Shown piece by piece: positions 24,962 through 32,638 of a stretch of 36,813 bases of DNA. Position 1 is the stretch's first letter. The number at the start of each line of letters is the position of its first letter. A program made the position numbers and the translations under genes. Source of the DNA: CAYUIG01 sp964444685 (GTDB lineage Bacteria > Gemmatimonadota > Gemmatimonadetes > Longimicrobiales > RSA9); NCBI GenBank assembly GCA_964444685.1, contig CAYUIG010000034.1:1-36813 (forward strand), read 5' to 3'. The notes under the pieces are model-generated. The model was not told the DNA's origin, did not search any database, and saw only the letters and a program-made list of their open reading frames with translations.

Positions 24962-26572
24962 TCAGGCCGCCACCCGGCGGTACTCGCCCCACTCGGCGCG
25001 CAGCACGTCGCTGATCTCACCGAGTGTGACGCCCACACGCACGGCCTCGACCATGGGTGGCAGCAGATTGGCGGTCCCGCGCGCAGCCGTGCGCACGGCA
25101 TCCAGCGCGGCGTGCACGGCCGAGGCGTCGCGCGCGGCGCGGAAACGCTCCACGCGCCGCCTCTGGTCGGCCTCCAGCTCCGCGAATTCCGGCGACGGGA
25201 TCTCCGGCGGCGGCTCGTCGTCGCGATGGACGTTGACGCCCACGATCTCGCGTTCGCCGGATTCGATGGCGAGCTGATAGGCGTACGCGGCTCGGTGGAT
25301 CTCATCGCGGAACCATTCGATCGCGCGGGCGGCCCCGCCCAGCTCGTCGACGCGGGCGAGCAGAAGGCGAGCGCGCTCCTCGAGCTGGTCGGTCAGCGAC
25401 TCGACGTACCAGCTCCCGCCGAGCGGGTCCACGGTCTCGGCCACGCCCGACTCCGAGGCAAGGATCTGCTGCGTGCGCAGCGCGAGCCGTGCGGACTCCT
25501 CGGTCGGTAGCGCGAGCGCCTCATCGTACCCGTTCGTGTGCAGCGACTGTGTGCCGCCGAGCGTGGCCGCGAGCGCCTGGACGGTCACACGCACGACGTT
25601 GTTGAGCGGCTGCTGCGCGGTGAGCGTGACGCCGCCCGTCTGCGTGTGGAAACGCAGGCGGCACACTTCGTCGGATGCGCCGTAGCGCTCGCGCATGAGG
25701 CGCGCCCACAGCCTGCGCGCGGCGCGGAACTTCGCCACTTCCTCGAACAGGTCGTTGTGCGCGGCGAAGAAGAAGGAGAGGCGCGGGCCGAAGCGGTCGA
25801 GATCGAGGCCGCGATCGACTGCGCGCGCCACGTACTCGAGCGCGTTCGCGAAGGTGAACGCGACTTCCTGTGCTGCGGTCGCGCCCGCTTCGCGCATGTG
25901 GTAGCCGCTGATCGAGATGCTGTTCCAGCGCGGCACCTCGTGCGCACAGAAGTCGAACAGGTCCGTGACGAGCCGCAGGCTGGGCTCCACGGGGAAGATG
26001 TACGTGCCCCGGGCGATGTACTCCTTCAGGATGTCGTTCTGCACGGTGCCCGCGAGCGCGGAGCGCGGCACGCCCCGTTCATCGGCGAGCGCGACGTAGA
26101 GTGCGAGCAGGATCGCGGCCGTGGCGTTGATGGTCATGGACACGGACACGCGCTCGAGCGGGATGGCGTCGAAGAGCGTGCGCATGTCGTCGAGCGTAGA
26201 GATGGCGACGCCCACACGCCCGACCTCGCCGTGCGCCATCGGATGGTCGGCGTCGTAGCCCATCTGCGTGGGGAGATCAAACGCCACGCTGAGTCCGGTC
26301 TGTCCCGCCTCGAGCAGGTAGCGGTACCGCTCGTTCGTCTGCGCGGCCGTGCCGAAGCCCGCGTACTGGCGCATCGTCCAGGTCCGCGAGCGGTACATGC
26401 CCGGATGAATGCCGCGTGTGAAGGGGAAGACACCCGGCCATTCGGTGGCGTCGTCGGGACCGTACACCGGGTCGACCGGAATGCCGTCCGTCGTCCTGAA
26501 CGACGCCTTCCGCTCGGGCATGCGCGCGAGCGTCGGATCGAGCACGTCCCTGCGCCAGTCGTCGCGCTTCAC
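24962..26572 (-). CDS. Methylmalonyl-CoA mutase, catalytic (alpha) subunit without B12-binding domain
   Basis: Radical B12 mutase interconverting methylmalonyl-CoA and succinyl-CoA. The 536-residue product is the TIM-barrel subunit only; the DxHxxG cobalamin domain is absent and must come from a separate protein outside the window. Key stretches are FPFTRGIHPGMY, TWTMRQYAGFGTA, GQTGLSVAFDLPTQMGYD, NDILKEYIARGTYIFP, NSISISGYHMREAGA (His225) and HTQTGGVTLTAQQP. Tyr70 in RQYAGF and Arg188 in EYIAR match the residues that mark methylmalonyl-CoA mutase (Phe and Gln in isobutyryl-CoA mutase). The GTG start overlaps the biotin-carrier stop as GTGA. Confidence 0.93.
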   Translation of the reverse strand: MKRDDWRRDVLDPTLARMPERKASFRTTDGIPVDPVYGPDDATEWPGVFPFTRGIHPGMYRSRTWTMRQYAGFGTAAQTNERYRYLLEAGQTGLSVAFDLPTQMGYDADHPMAHGEVGRVGVAISTLDDMRTLFDAIPLERVSVSMTINATAAILLALYVALADERGVPRSALAGTVQNDILKEYIARGTYIFPVEPSLRLVTDLFDFCAHEVPRWNSISISGYHMREAGATAAQEVAFTFANALEYVARAVDRGLDLDRFGPRLSFFFAAHNDLFEEVAKFRAARRLWARLMRERYGASDEVCRLRFHTQTGGVTLTAQQPLNNVVRVTVQALAATLGGTQSLHTNGYDEALALPTEESARLALRTQQILASESGVAETVDPLGGSWYVESLTDQLEERARLLLARVDELGGAARAIEWFRDEIHRAAYAYQLAIESGEREIVGVNVHRDDEPPPEIPSPEFAELEADQRRRVERFRAARDASAVHAALDAVRTAARGTANLLPPMVEAVRVGVTLGEISDVLRAEWGEYRRVAA

Positions 26573-27084
26573 GCCCCACCTTCCGCCGACTGGAACTCGA
26601 TCAGGACCTGCCCCTTCTCGACGGCCTGACCGGCCGCGACCCGCACACTGGCGACACACCCGACCGCCTCGGCGCGCAGCTCGTTCTCCATCTTCATGGC
26701 TTCGATGATGACCAGTCCCTGCCCCGGCGTCACGTGCACCCCGGGTTCGACCTCGATGCGGACGATGAGCCCGGGCATCGGCGCCTTGAGTGGCTTCGCT
26801 GCGGCCTGTGGTGCGGCGGAGGCCGTCATCTCGCGTATGGCGCGCGTGCGCTCGTCGAGCACGTGTGCTTCGACCCGGAGCCCATCGTGATGGAGTGACC
26901 ACTGCCCGTCGCCCGCGTGATCGGCTGAGAGGCGGTACGACCGGCCATCGAGCAGCAGGTGACGCACGGGTGACCCGGCCACGGCGGCGAGCTCGGCATC
27001 CACCGGGTCGCCGTCGATCCGCACGCCGTCGGGTCCGAGCTCGACGACGTGTTCCCTTCCCTCGATGGTTACGTAGTAGCGCAT
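26569..27084 (-). CDS. Biotin carboxyl carrier protein (acyl-CoA carboxylase)
   Basis: A 171-residue biotinyl-domain protein. The C-terminal 75 residues form the lipoyl/biotinyl fold with KAPMPGLIVRIEVEPG and the biotinylated Lys131 in EAMKMEN, ending GQAVEKGQVLIEF. The N-terminal 95 residues (YYVTIEGREHVVEL, HLLLDGRSYRLSADH) resemble the BT linker region that follows biotin carboxylase in fused propionyl-CoA carboxylase alpha chains. So this protein looks like the split C-terminal part of such a chain, with the carboxylase encoded 4 kb upstream as a separate gene. The ATG lies 16 bp inside the methyltransferase gene. Confidence 0.93.
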   Translation of the reverse strand: MRYYVTIEGREHVVELGPDGVRIDGDPVDAELAAVAGSPVRHLLLDGRSYRLSADHAGDGQWSLHHDGLRVEAHVLDERTRAIREMTASAAPQAAAKPLKAPMPGLIVRIEVEPGVHVTPGQGLVIIEAMKMENELRAEAVGCVASVRVAAGQAVEKGQVLIEFQSAEGGA

Positions 27085-28340
27085 TCCAACTCCGCCACGG
27101 TCTCGACGTGGCTCGTCTGCGGAAAGAGGTCGAAGCAGCGGATCGAGCGCAACCCGAGTGAGCCGGCGAGGCGACTCAGGTCGCGCGCCAACGTGGCTGG
27201 ATCACAGCTCACGTACAGCAGTCGGCGCGGCGGGTTTGCCGCGAGCGCCGTCGCGGCGGCTGCATCCATGCCCGCGCGCGGCGGGTTCACGATCACGAGA
27301 TCGGCCGGCAGCGTTTCCGCGATCCGCTCCTCTACGCGGCCCTCGATCCATGCGACGTCTCCACCGAGTGCACGCGCCGCATTCACCGCGTCCGGGTCCA
27401 GCTCGATCGCGGTGACGTCGGCGCCACGGGCCGCGAGCGCACGGGCGCGCGTGCCGACCCCCGCGTAACCATCGACGATGCGCTGACCGCGCACATCGCC
27501 GGTGCGCTCCAGCACGTACTCTTCCAGCTTCTCGGCCGCGTTCCGATTCACCTGGAGAAAGATACCCCCGGTGACGGGGATGCGCTCGCCGCGCCACTCC
27601 TCCTCGAGCGTCGCGGCGCCGGCGAGGAGTACGACCGGGTCCCCGGGCATCGCGCGCTGCCAGACCGCGTCGAGGCCAACTTCGCGCAGCAGCGACTTCG
27701 CGTCGCCCCCGCTGCGGCCGCCTTCGATCAACAGTGTGGCGCGTCCTGTATTCGTTGCGCGCAGCGTGAGGCGGAGCCGGTGCCCGGGCGGAAGACGCCG
27801 TGCTCCGGGGCCCCATGCGTCGCGCAGGCGGTCGAGCGCCTCGGCTACGGCCGGTTCCGGAAGAAGACAGCGGCCATCGATCTCGACGATCGTGCCGGGC
27901 CGGTGAAGCGCGTGGAAACCCGCGTGTACGGAGCCCCCGGAACGCAGGAGCGTGATGGAGAGGCGATTGCGATACCGGAACTCGTCGGGCGATGGGACCA
28001 CCGTAATCGGCGGCGGATCGAAGCCGCCGATGCGGCGGAGCGCATCGCCGGCGATGTCGCGTTTGATGCGCAGCTGCGCGTCGTAGGTCAGGTGCTCGAT
28101 CGTGCAGCCGCCGCAGCGCTCGTAGTGCGGACAGGGGGCGGACCGGCGGTCGGCCGACTGTGAGTGCAGCGTCACGAGCTCGGCGCGTGCGAAGCGACGG
28201 CGCCGTTCCACGACGCGCACTTCGGCGTCTTCACCCGGTGCCGTGCGATGCACGAAGACCGCCCGCCCATCGGCGAGGCGGCCGACGCCCGCGCCGCCGG
28301 CGGCGATGGCCGTGATGCGGACGCGCTCGGTGGCGGACAC
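27069..28340 (-). CDS. 23S rRNA (uracil-5)-methyltransferase, RlmD/TrmA family
   Basis: A 423-residue SAM-dependent RNA m5U methyltransferase. The N-terminus is a TRAM-like OB domain (ITAIAAGGAGVGRLADGRAVFV). An iron-sulfur motif follows, CPHYERCGGC with an earlier cysteine pattern as in RlmD (RumA). The methyltransferase fold has FLQVNRNAAEKL, IVDGYAGVG, VTAIELDPDAV, VIVNPPRAGMD and the catalytic-cysteine motif LLYVSCDPATLARDL. It could act on 23S rRNA U1939 or U747 or on tRNA; this cannot be decided. The start is GTG at 28340 within GGAGGTG, 11 nt after the receiver gene, with no better alternative. It sits between signalling and carboxylase genes without obvious functional link. Confidence 0.92.
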   Translation of the reverse strand: MSATERVRITAIAAGGAGVGRLADGRAVFVHRTAPGEDAEVRVVERRRRFARAELVTLHSQSADRRSAPCPHYERCGGCTIEHLTYDAQLRIKRDIAGDALRRIGGFDPPPITVVPSPDEFRYRNRLSITLLRSGGSVHAGFHALHRPGTIVEIDGRCLLPEPAVAEALDRLRDAWGPGARRLPPGHRLRLTLRATNTGRATLLIEGGRSGGDAKSLLREVGLDAVWQRAMPGDPVVLLAGAATLEEEWRGERIPVTGGIFLQVNRNAAEKLEEYVLERTGDVRGQRIVDGYAGVGTRARALAARGADVTAIELDPDAVNAARALGGDVAWIEGRVEERIAETLPADLVIVNPPRAGMDAAAATALAANPPRRLLYVSCDPATLARDLSRLAGSLGLRSIRCFDLFPQTSHVETVAELECATT

Positions 28341-28351
28341 CTCCGCGCGGA

Positions 28352-28723
28352 TCAGGTTTCGCCGGCGATGTGCCGTGCGATCGCGTGGATCAGCACGTTC
28401 TCGTCGACGATCGGCTTGGTCAGGTAGTCGTCGAAGCCGGCCGACAGGAACTTCTCGCGGTCACCCGCCATCGCGTGCGCGGTGAGTGCGATGACCGGCA
28501 GGGAGCGAAGCCCCTCGTCGGCGCGAATGTGCCGCAGCACTTCGGTGCCATCCATGCCGGGCAGCGAGATATCGAGCAGGACGAGCTCCGGCCGCTCCTG
28601 CTGGAGCCCGGCAAGTGCATCATTGCCCGTCTCGTACTCCACGATCTCGTAGAGGTCTTCGAGAATCGCACGCACGAGCAGCCGGTTGTCGGGGTTGTCC
28701 TCGACCAGTGCGATCTTCTTCAC
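28352..28723 (-). CDS. Single-domain response regulator (CheY/DivK-like)
   Basis: A 123-residue stand-alone receiver. Acidic pocket residues Glu8 and Asp9, phosphoacceptor Asp51 in LVLLDISLPGMDGTEVL, Thr81 in VIALTAHAM and Lys103 in LTKPIVD are all present. IALVEDNPDNRLLVRAIL and TAHAM are typical of DivK-type receivers. There is no output domain, so it would act by protein contact. The GTG start overlaps the Hpt gene stop as GTGA, making the two translationally coupled, a natural Hpt-receiver pair. No histidine kinase gene is in the window. Confidence 0.94.
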   Translation of the reverse strand: MKKIALVEDNPDNRLLVRAILEDLYEIVEYETGNDALAGLQQERPELVLLDISLPGMDGTEVLRHIRADEGLRSLPVIALTAHAMAGDREKFLSAGFDDYLTKPIVDENVLIHAIARHIAGET

Positions 28724-29079
28724 GTCCCGAGTCCTTCCCGCTCCCTCTCGAGGAGCCCGCGAACGATGTTGTACTCTTCCTCGATCGAATCGATGAGCGG
28801 CCCGCAGCTCGCATCACCCGCAGCGGCGAGGTGCTCGACGCGCGTGGCGATCTCCTGGAGGGCGGCCGCGCCGAGGTTGCCGGCTGTCGACTTCATCGAG
28901 TGCGCCGCACGCCGGACCGCGTCGTGGTCGCCCGCAGCGGCGCCTTCACGGGCCGACCGGATGCGTGCGGGCGTATGCTCGAGAAACAGGTCGATCATAC
29001 CACGCACGAGCTTGTCTCCGCCAACGCGCTGGAGTCTCTCGATGGCCGTGCGGTCGAGTCGCGGGGCCGTTTCGGTCAT
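28720..29079 (-). CDS. Hpt-domain histidine phosphotransfer protein
   Basis: A 119-residue four-helix Hpt protein. The phosphorylatable histidine is His60 in RRAAHSMKSTAGNLGA, the canonical HxxKxxxxxxG pattern. Flanking helices are LVRGMIDLFLEHTPARI and LQEIATRVEHLAAAGD, and the C-terminus is charged. The ATG overlaps the ATPase-receiver stop as ATGA and its stop overlaps the response-regulator start, so three proteins of a phosphorelay are made as a set. The kinase that would feed it is not here. Confidence 0.92.
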   Translation of the reverse strand: MTETAPRLDRTAIERLQRVGGDKLVRGMIDLFLEHTPARIRSAREGAAAGDHDAVRRAAHSMKSTAGNLGAAALQEIATRVEHLAAAGDASCGPLIDSIEEEYNIVRGLLEREREGLGT

Positions 29080-31130
29080 CCCGCGCTCGCCCGGCGCAGC
29101 GCCGCCCGCACACGCGCGATGAAGCGCGGCGGATCGATCGGCTTCCGAATGTAGTCGGCCGCACCCTCCTCCATTACGAGCACTTCGTCGTCCACGCTGT
29201 CGGAGCCGGTGAGGACGACCACGGGGATGCCCGCCGTGGCGACGCGTCCCTTCAGGCGCTTGAGTACGTCCCGACCATCCAGGCGCGGCATGTTGAGGTC
29301 GAGGATGACGAGTGCGAACGGTTCGGCCTCGATGCGTGCGAGCGCGTCGTCGCCATCGGGTGCATCGGCCACCTCGAAGCCGGCGTTCTCGAGGACCGTT
29401 CGGGCCAGCAGCACCGTCTCCGGATCGTCGTCTGCGACGAGCACGCGCGGCAGCGGCTTCCTGTCCTCGGTCGAGCGGAGGAGGCGGTCCATCTCGTCGA
29501 GCGTGGATGCACCGGCCGCGATCTGGTCCGCGGCGGCACCGGCGAGCCCGCGTCCGCCCGCTGACGCGAGGGCGGGACGGAGGTCGTGGAAGGCGCGCTG
29601 ACGCAGACGCGTGGCCAGCTCCTCGTTGGCCGTTGCGACATCGACGGCGATCACGAGACCCGCATAGCCGCTCTCCCCGCAGGCCGCGCAGCCGACCGGG
29701 CGCCGCACGGGCGCAACGCCGAGCTGTCCGGAGAGCCGCGTCTCCTCGGCCGTAGGCACGGCCACGGCGGTGGCGCAGGACGGGCAGAGGCGGCGCATGA
29801 GGCCCTGCACGCTGACGCCGCGCAGGATGCCGGCCAGCTCCGGGCCGCCGAGCCCGCGTTCCGCGAGCTGCTCGAGCCCGGTGACAGGGTCGGAGGCCTC
29901 CACGGTCATCACCACGAGGCGCCCGTCCGTGGCGGCATCGTGGAGGCGGCCGAGAATCGCGGACTCGGGCGGCATGTCGACGAACAGTGCCGTGGCACGT
30001 GCAGCCGTCGCCCCTTCGAGGGCCTGGACTGCATCGATGCCGCGCGCGGGCTCGGGCCGGTAGTTGGTCACGTTCGGTACCGCGCGCTCGACCGTCTCGG
30101 TGACCAGCGCCGTCGGGCGCGTGGCCGCGACTTTTGCGGCCATCGATGCGAGCAGGGTGGTCTTTCCTGAGGCTGGCGGACCGGATATCACCACAAGTCC
30201 GCTCTGGGCGGAGAGGAGATTTTCGATCCGGGAGAGCGCATCGTCCGTGAGGCCCAGCTGGCTCAGGGGACCCGCGGGTGCCGCGTCGCTGAACTTCACG
30301 ACCGCGCGATGCGCGTTGTCCTGCCTCTGGATGACGACGGATACGTCGTACGATTTCCCGCTTACCTGGATGCGCGTCGATCCCGTCTGCCTTCGCGTTC
30401 TGTGGAGTGAGCCGATGTGCACGAGCATGCCGAGGCGGCTCACCACGCTCGCCAGCGCGGCGGCGGGCATCTGCATCATGTGACGCTCGACGCCACCGAC
30501 CCAAAGGCTGATGCGCCCGCCACCATCGCCGGGCCGCAGCTCCATGCGCGATGCACCCTCGGTGGCGGCGGTGCGCAGGATGACGTTGGTGAGCCGTACG
30601 GCCGCGGCCGTCTTGCCGCCGCGCGCCGCCTCGATGTCGCCCGCAAGGCGATCGACGACGTCGCCGTCCTCCGCCTGCTTCGGCTCGAGGCGCTTGAGGA
30701 TCTCGGCGGCGGGCCGGTCCTCCGGGTAGCGGGTTTCGATGGCCTCGAGCAGCGCTGTCGGTGGTGCGACCTCGAACACGGGCTGGCGGCCGGATGCGAA
30801 GCCGAGGGTCTGCTCGAGATCGAGATTGGCCGGGTCGCTCGTGGCTACGACGAGCTCGCGGTCGGTCTGGCGCAGCGGCAGCACGTGGTACTGCCGCACC
30901 ACCGACGCGGGCAGCAGCTTGAGGGCGGACTCGTGAATGCTGGCGAGATCGGCGACACCCAGCCGGAAATGCTTGGCGACGGCACCCGCCAGCGCGCCTT
31001 CGGCCGTGTCGAGCGCGGCGGCGGCTTCGCGCCATGCGCGTGCGACCGTCAGGCCCGGTGTGATCCGCAATCGGTCCGCACCCGCTACGCCGCCCCGGCG
31101 CAGCGCGGTCACCAGCCAGTGATCGCTCAT
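29076..31130 (-). CDS. GspE/PilB-like ATPase with C-terminal receiver domain; catalytic motifs degenerate
   Basis: A 684-residue fusion. Residues about 45-140 resemble the N-terminal domain of GspE/PilB (ESALKLLPASVVRQYHVLPL, LVVATSDPANLDLEQTL). Residues about 170-500 are the secretion-ATPase core with a good P-loop, GPPASGKTT (317-325), and the zinc cysteines CPSC (449-452) and CAAC (481-484) before GESGYAG. The Asp box, Walker B (VDMPPES, 384-390, instead of GEIRDxET) and His box (VEASD, 410-414) are not conserved. After a linker, residues about 561-684 form a complete receiver: Asp568-569, phosphoacceptor Asp611, Thr641, Lys663. ATG 31130 overlaps the accC stop as ATGA; GTG 31139 is less likely. 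No pilus or secretion gene is nearby. Role unknown, probably signalling. Confidence 0.9.
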   Translation of the reverse strand: MSDHWLVTALRRGGVAGADRLRITPGLTVARAWREAAAALDTAEGALAGAVAKHFRLGVADLASIHESALKLLPASVVRQYHVLPLRQTDRELVVATSDPANLDLEQTLGFASGRQPVFEVAPPTALLEAIETRYPEDRPAAEILKRLEPKQAEDGDVVDRLAGDIEAARGGKTAAAVRLTNVILRTAATEGASRMELRPGDGGGRISLWVGGVERHMMQMPAAALASVVSRLGMLVHIGSLHRTRRQTGSTRIQVSGKSYDVSVVIQRQDNAHRAVVKFSDAAPAGPLSQLGLTDDALSRIENLLSAQSGLVVISGPPASGKTTLLASMAAKVAATRPTALVTETVERAVPNVTNYRPEPARGIDAVQALEGATAARATALFVDMPPESAILGRLHDAATDGRLVVMTVEASDPVTGLEQLAERGLGGPELAGILRGVSVQGLMRRLCPSCATAVAVPTAEETRLSGQLGVAPVRRPVGCAACGESGYAGLVIAVDVATANEELATRLRQRAFHDLRPALASAGGRGLAGAAADQIAAGASTLDEMDRLLRSTEDRKPLPRVLVADDDPETVLLARTVLENAGFEVADAPDGDDALARIEAEPFALVILDLNMPRLDGRDVLKRLKGRVATAGIPVVVLTGSDSVDDEVLVMEEGAADYIRKPIDPPRFIARVRAALRRASAG

Positions 31131-32638
31131 CGGCCCCACCCCGGATTGCGCCAGTCACGATCCACCCAGCGCGAGGGACCGCGGTTCGACAGCCGGCTCA
31201 CGCTGCGCCGCCGCCGCCGCTCGTCCTCGAGCAACGCGGTCGCGACGGCCAGGGCGCGCCTCTGCGCAGCCTCCGGCTCGAGGGCCATCACGGCGGGATG
31301 TCGTTCGATGTAGCGGATGTCTACCTCCCCAGCGATGAAGTCGGGCTCGGCCAGCACGCGCCGATGGAAGCCCGTGCTGGTCTCGACTCCGACCACTTCG
31401 AGTTCACGCAACGCCCGGCCCATGCGAGCAATCGCCCCCGGCCGGTCCGGAGCGTGCACGACGAGTTTTGCGAGGAGAGGGTCGTAAAATAACGAGATCT
31501 CATCCCCTTCCGAAATACCGGCGTCCCAGCGGACGCCGGGACCGCCCGGAACGGTGAGCCGCTCGATCCGTCCCGTGGAAGGCAGGAATCCGTGGGCGGG
31601 GTCCTCGGCCGTGATCCGGCATTCGATGGCATGACCGTTCAGGCGAACGGCCTCCTGGCCGAACGGCAGCGGCTCTCCCGCCGCGATGCGGAGCTGCCAC
31701 TGGACCAGGTCAAGGCCCGTCACCAGCTCGGTGATCGGATGCTCGACCTGGATCCGCGTGTTCATCTCGAGGAAGAAGAACTCGCCGTCCTGGACCAGGA
31801 ACTCGATGGTCCCCGCACTCACGTAGCCCACCGCCTGCGCCGCGTTCACCGCCGCCGCGCCCATGCGCCGGCGCAGCTCCGGCGTCATCACGGGTGAGGG
31901 CGATTCCTCGATCATCTTCTGGTGGCGGCGCTGGATCGAACACTCGCGCTCGCCCAGGTGGAGAACGCGGCCGTGCGCATCGGCCAGCACCTGGATCTCG
32001 ATGTGTCGCGGCCGCTCGAGCCAGCGTTCGACGTAGATCGACGCGTCTCCGAACGCCGCGCCCGCCTCGTGCGCGGCGGCCTCGAACGCGCGCGGGAGCT
32101 CGGACGGTGATGCGACGACACGCATGCCCTTCCCGCCTCCGCCCGCTGCGGCCTTCAGCATCACCGGGTACCCGACCTCCTCCGCGGCCTGCGCGGCTGC
32201 CGCGGCATCGGGGAGCGGTTCGGCGGTGCCGGGGACCACGGGGACGCCCGCCTCGATCATGCGGCGGCGTGCGGCCGTCTTGTCGCCCATGGCGGCAATG
32301 GCGTCCGCGGATGGGCCGATGAACGTCAGTCCCGCGTCGGTGACGGCCGCAGCGAAGTGCGCGCGTTCGGCAAGGAAGCCGTAGCCCGGATGCACCGCAT
32401 CGCAGCCGGCATCGAGCGCGACGCGCACGAGTTCATCGGCGCGCAGATAGCTGCGTGCGGGCTCGGGCGGGCCGATGTGGTACGCTTCGTCCGCCGCGAG
32501 CACGTGCGGTGCGGTGCGGTCGGCATCGGAGAAGACGGCGACAGAGGTGATGCCGAGCTCGCGGCACGCGCGGATGATGCGCAGAGCGATCTCACCGCGG
32601 TTGGCGACAAGAACCTTGCGCAGCGTACGAGCCGTCAC
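31127..32638 (-). CDS. accC: Biotin carboxylase subunit of acyl-CoA (propionyl-CoA) carboxylase
   Basis: ATP-dependent carboxylation of biotin on the carrier protein. The 503-residue product is the ATP-grasp enzyme: VLVANRGEIALRIIRACREL, HPGYGFLAE, FIGPSADAIAAMGDK, KAAAGGGGKGMRVV, ERECSIQRRHQKMIEE and FFLEMNTRIQVEHPITE, then the C-terminal domain with GHAIECRITAEDP. It is about 50 residues longer than typical AccC, ending in a basic Arg-rich tail without a biotinyl domain; the carrier is the separate gene at 26569-27084. The GTG start overlaps the beta-chain stop. With the PccB-like partner, propionyl-CoA is the likely substrate. Confidence 0.95.
   Translation of the reverse strand: MTARTLRKVLVANRGEIALRIIRACRELGITSVAVFSDADRTAPHVLAADEAYHIGPPEPARSYLRADELVRVALDAGCDAVHPGYGFLAERAHFAAAVTDAGLTFIGPSADAIAAMGDKTAARRRMIEAGVPVVPGTAEPLPDAAAAAQAAEEVGYPVMLKAAAGGGGKGMRVVASPSELPRAFEAAAHEAGAAFGDASIYVERWLERPRHIEIQVLADAHGRVLHLGERECSIQRRHQKMIEESPSPVMTPELRRRMGAAAVNAAQAVGYVSAGTIEFLVQDGEFFFLEMNTRIQVEHPITELVTGLDLVQWQLRIAAGEPLPFGQEAVRLNGHAIECRITAEDPAHGFLPSTGRIERLTVPGGPGVRWDAGISEGDEISLFYDPLLAKLVVHAPDRPGAIARMGRALRELEVVGVETSTGFHRRVLAEPDFIAGEVDIRYIERHPAVMALEPEAAQRRALAVATALLEDERRRRRSVSRLSNRGPSRWVDRDWRNPGWGR

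Noticed and set aside
28720..31130. A conventional hybrid histidine kinase split over the cassette
   Set aside because: No HATPase or dimerisation histidine domain is present; the ATPase is of the secretion type with a P-loop.
29076..31130. Ordinary type IV pilus or type II secretion motor
   Set aside because: No pilus or secretion neighbours, Walker B and His box are not conserved, and a receiver domain is fused.
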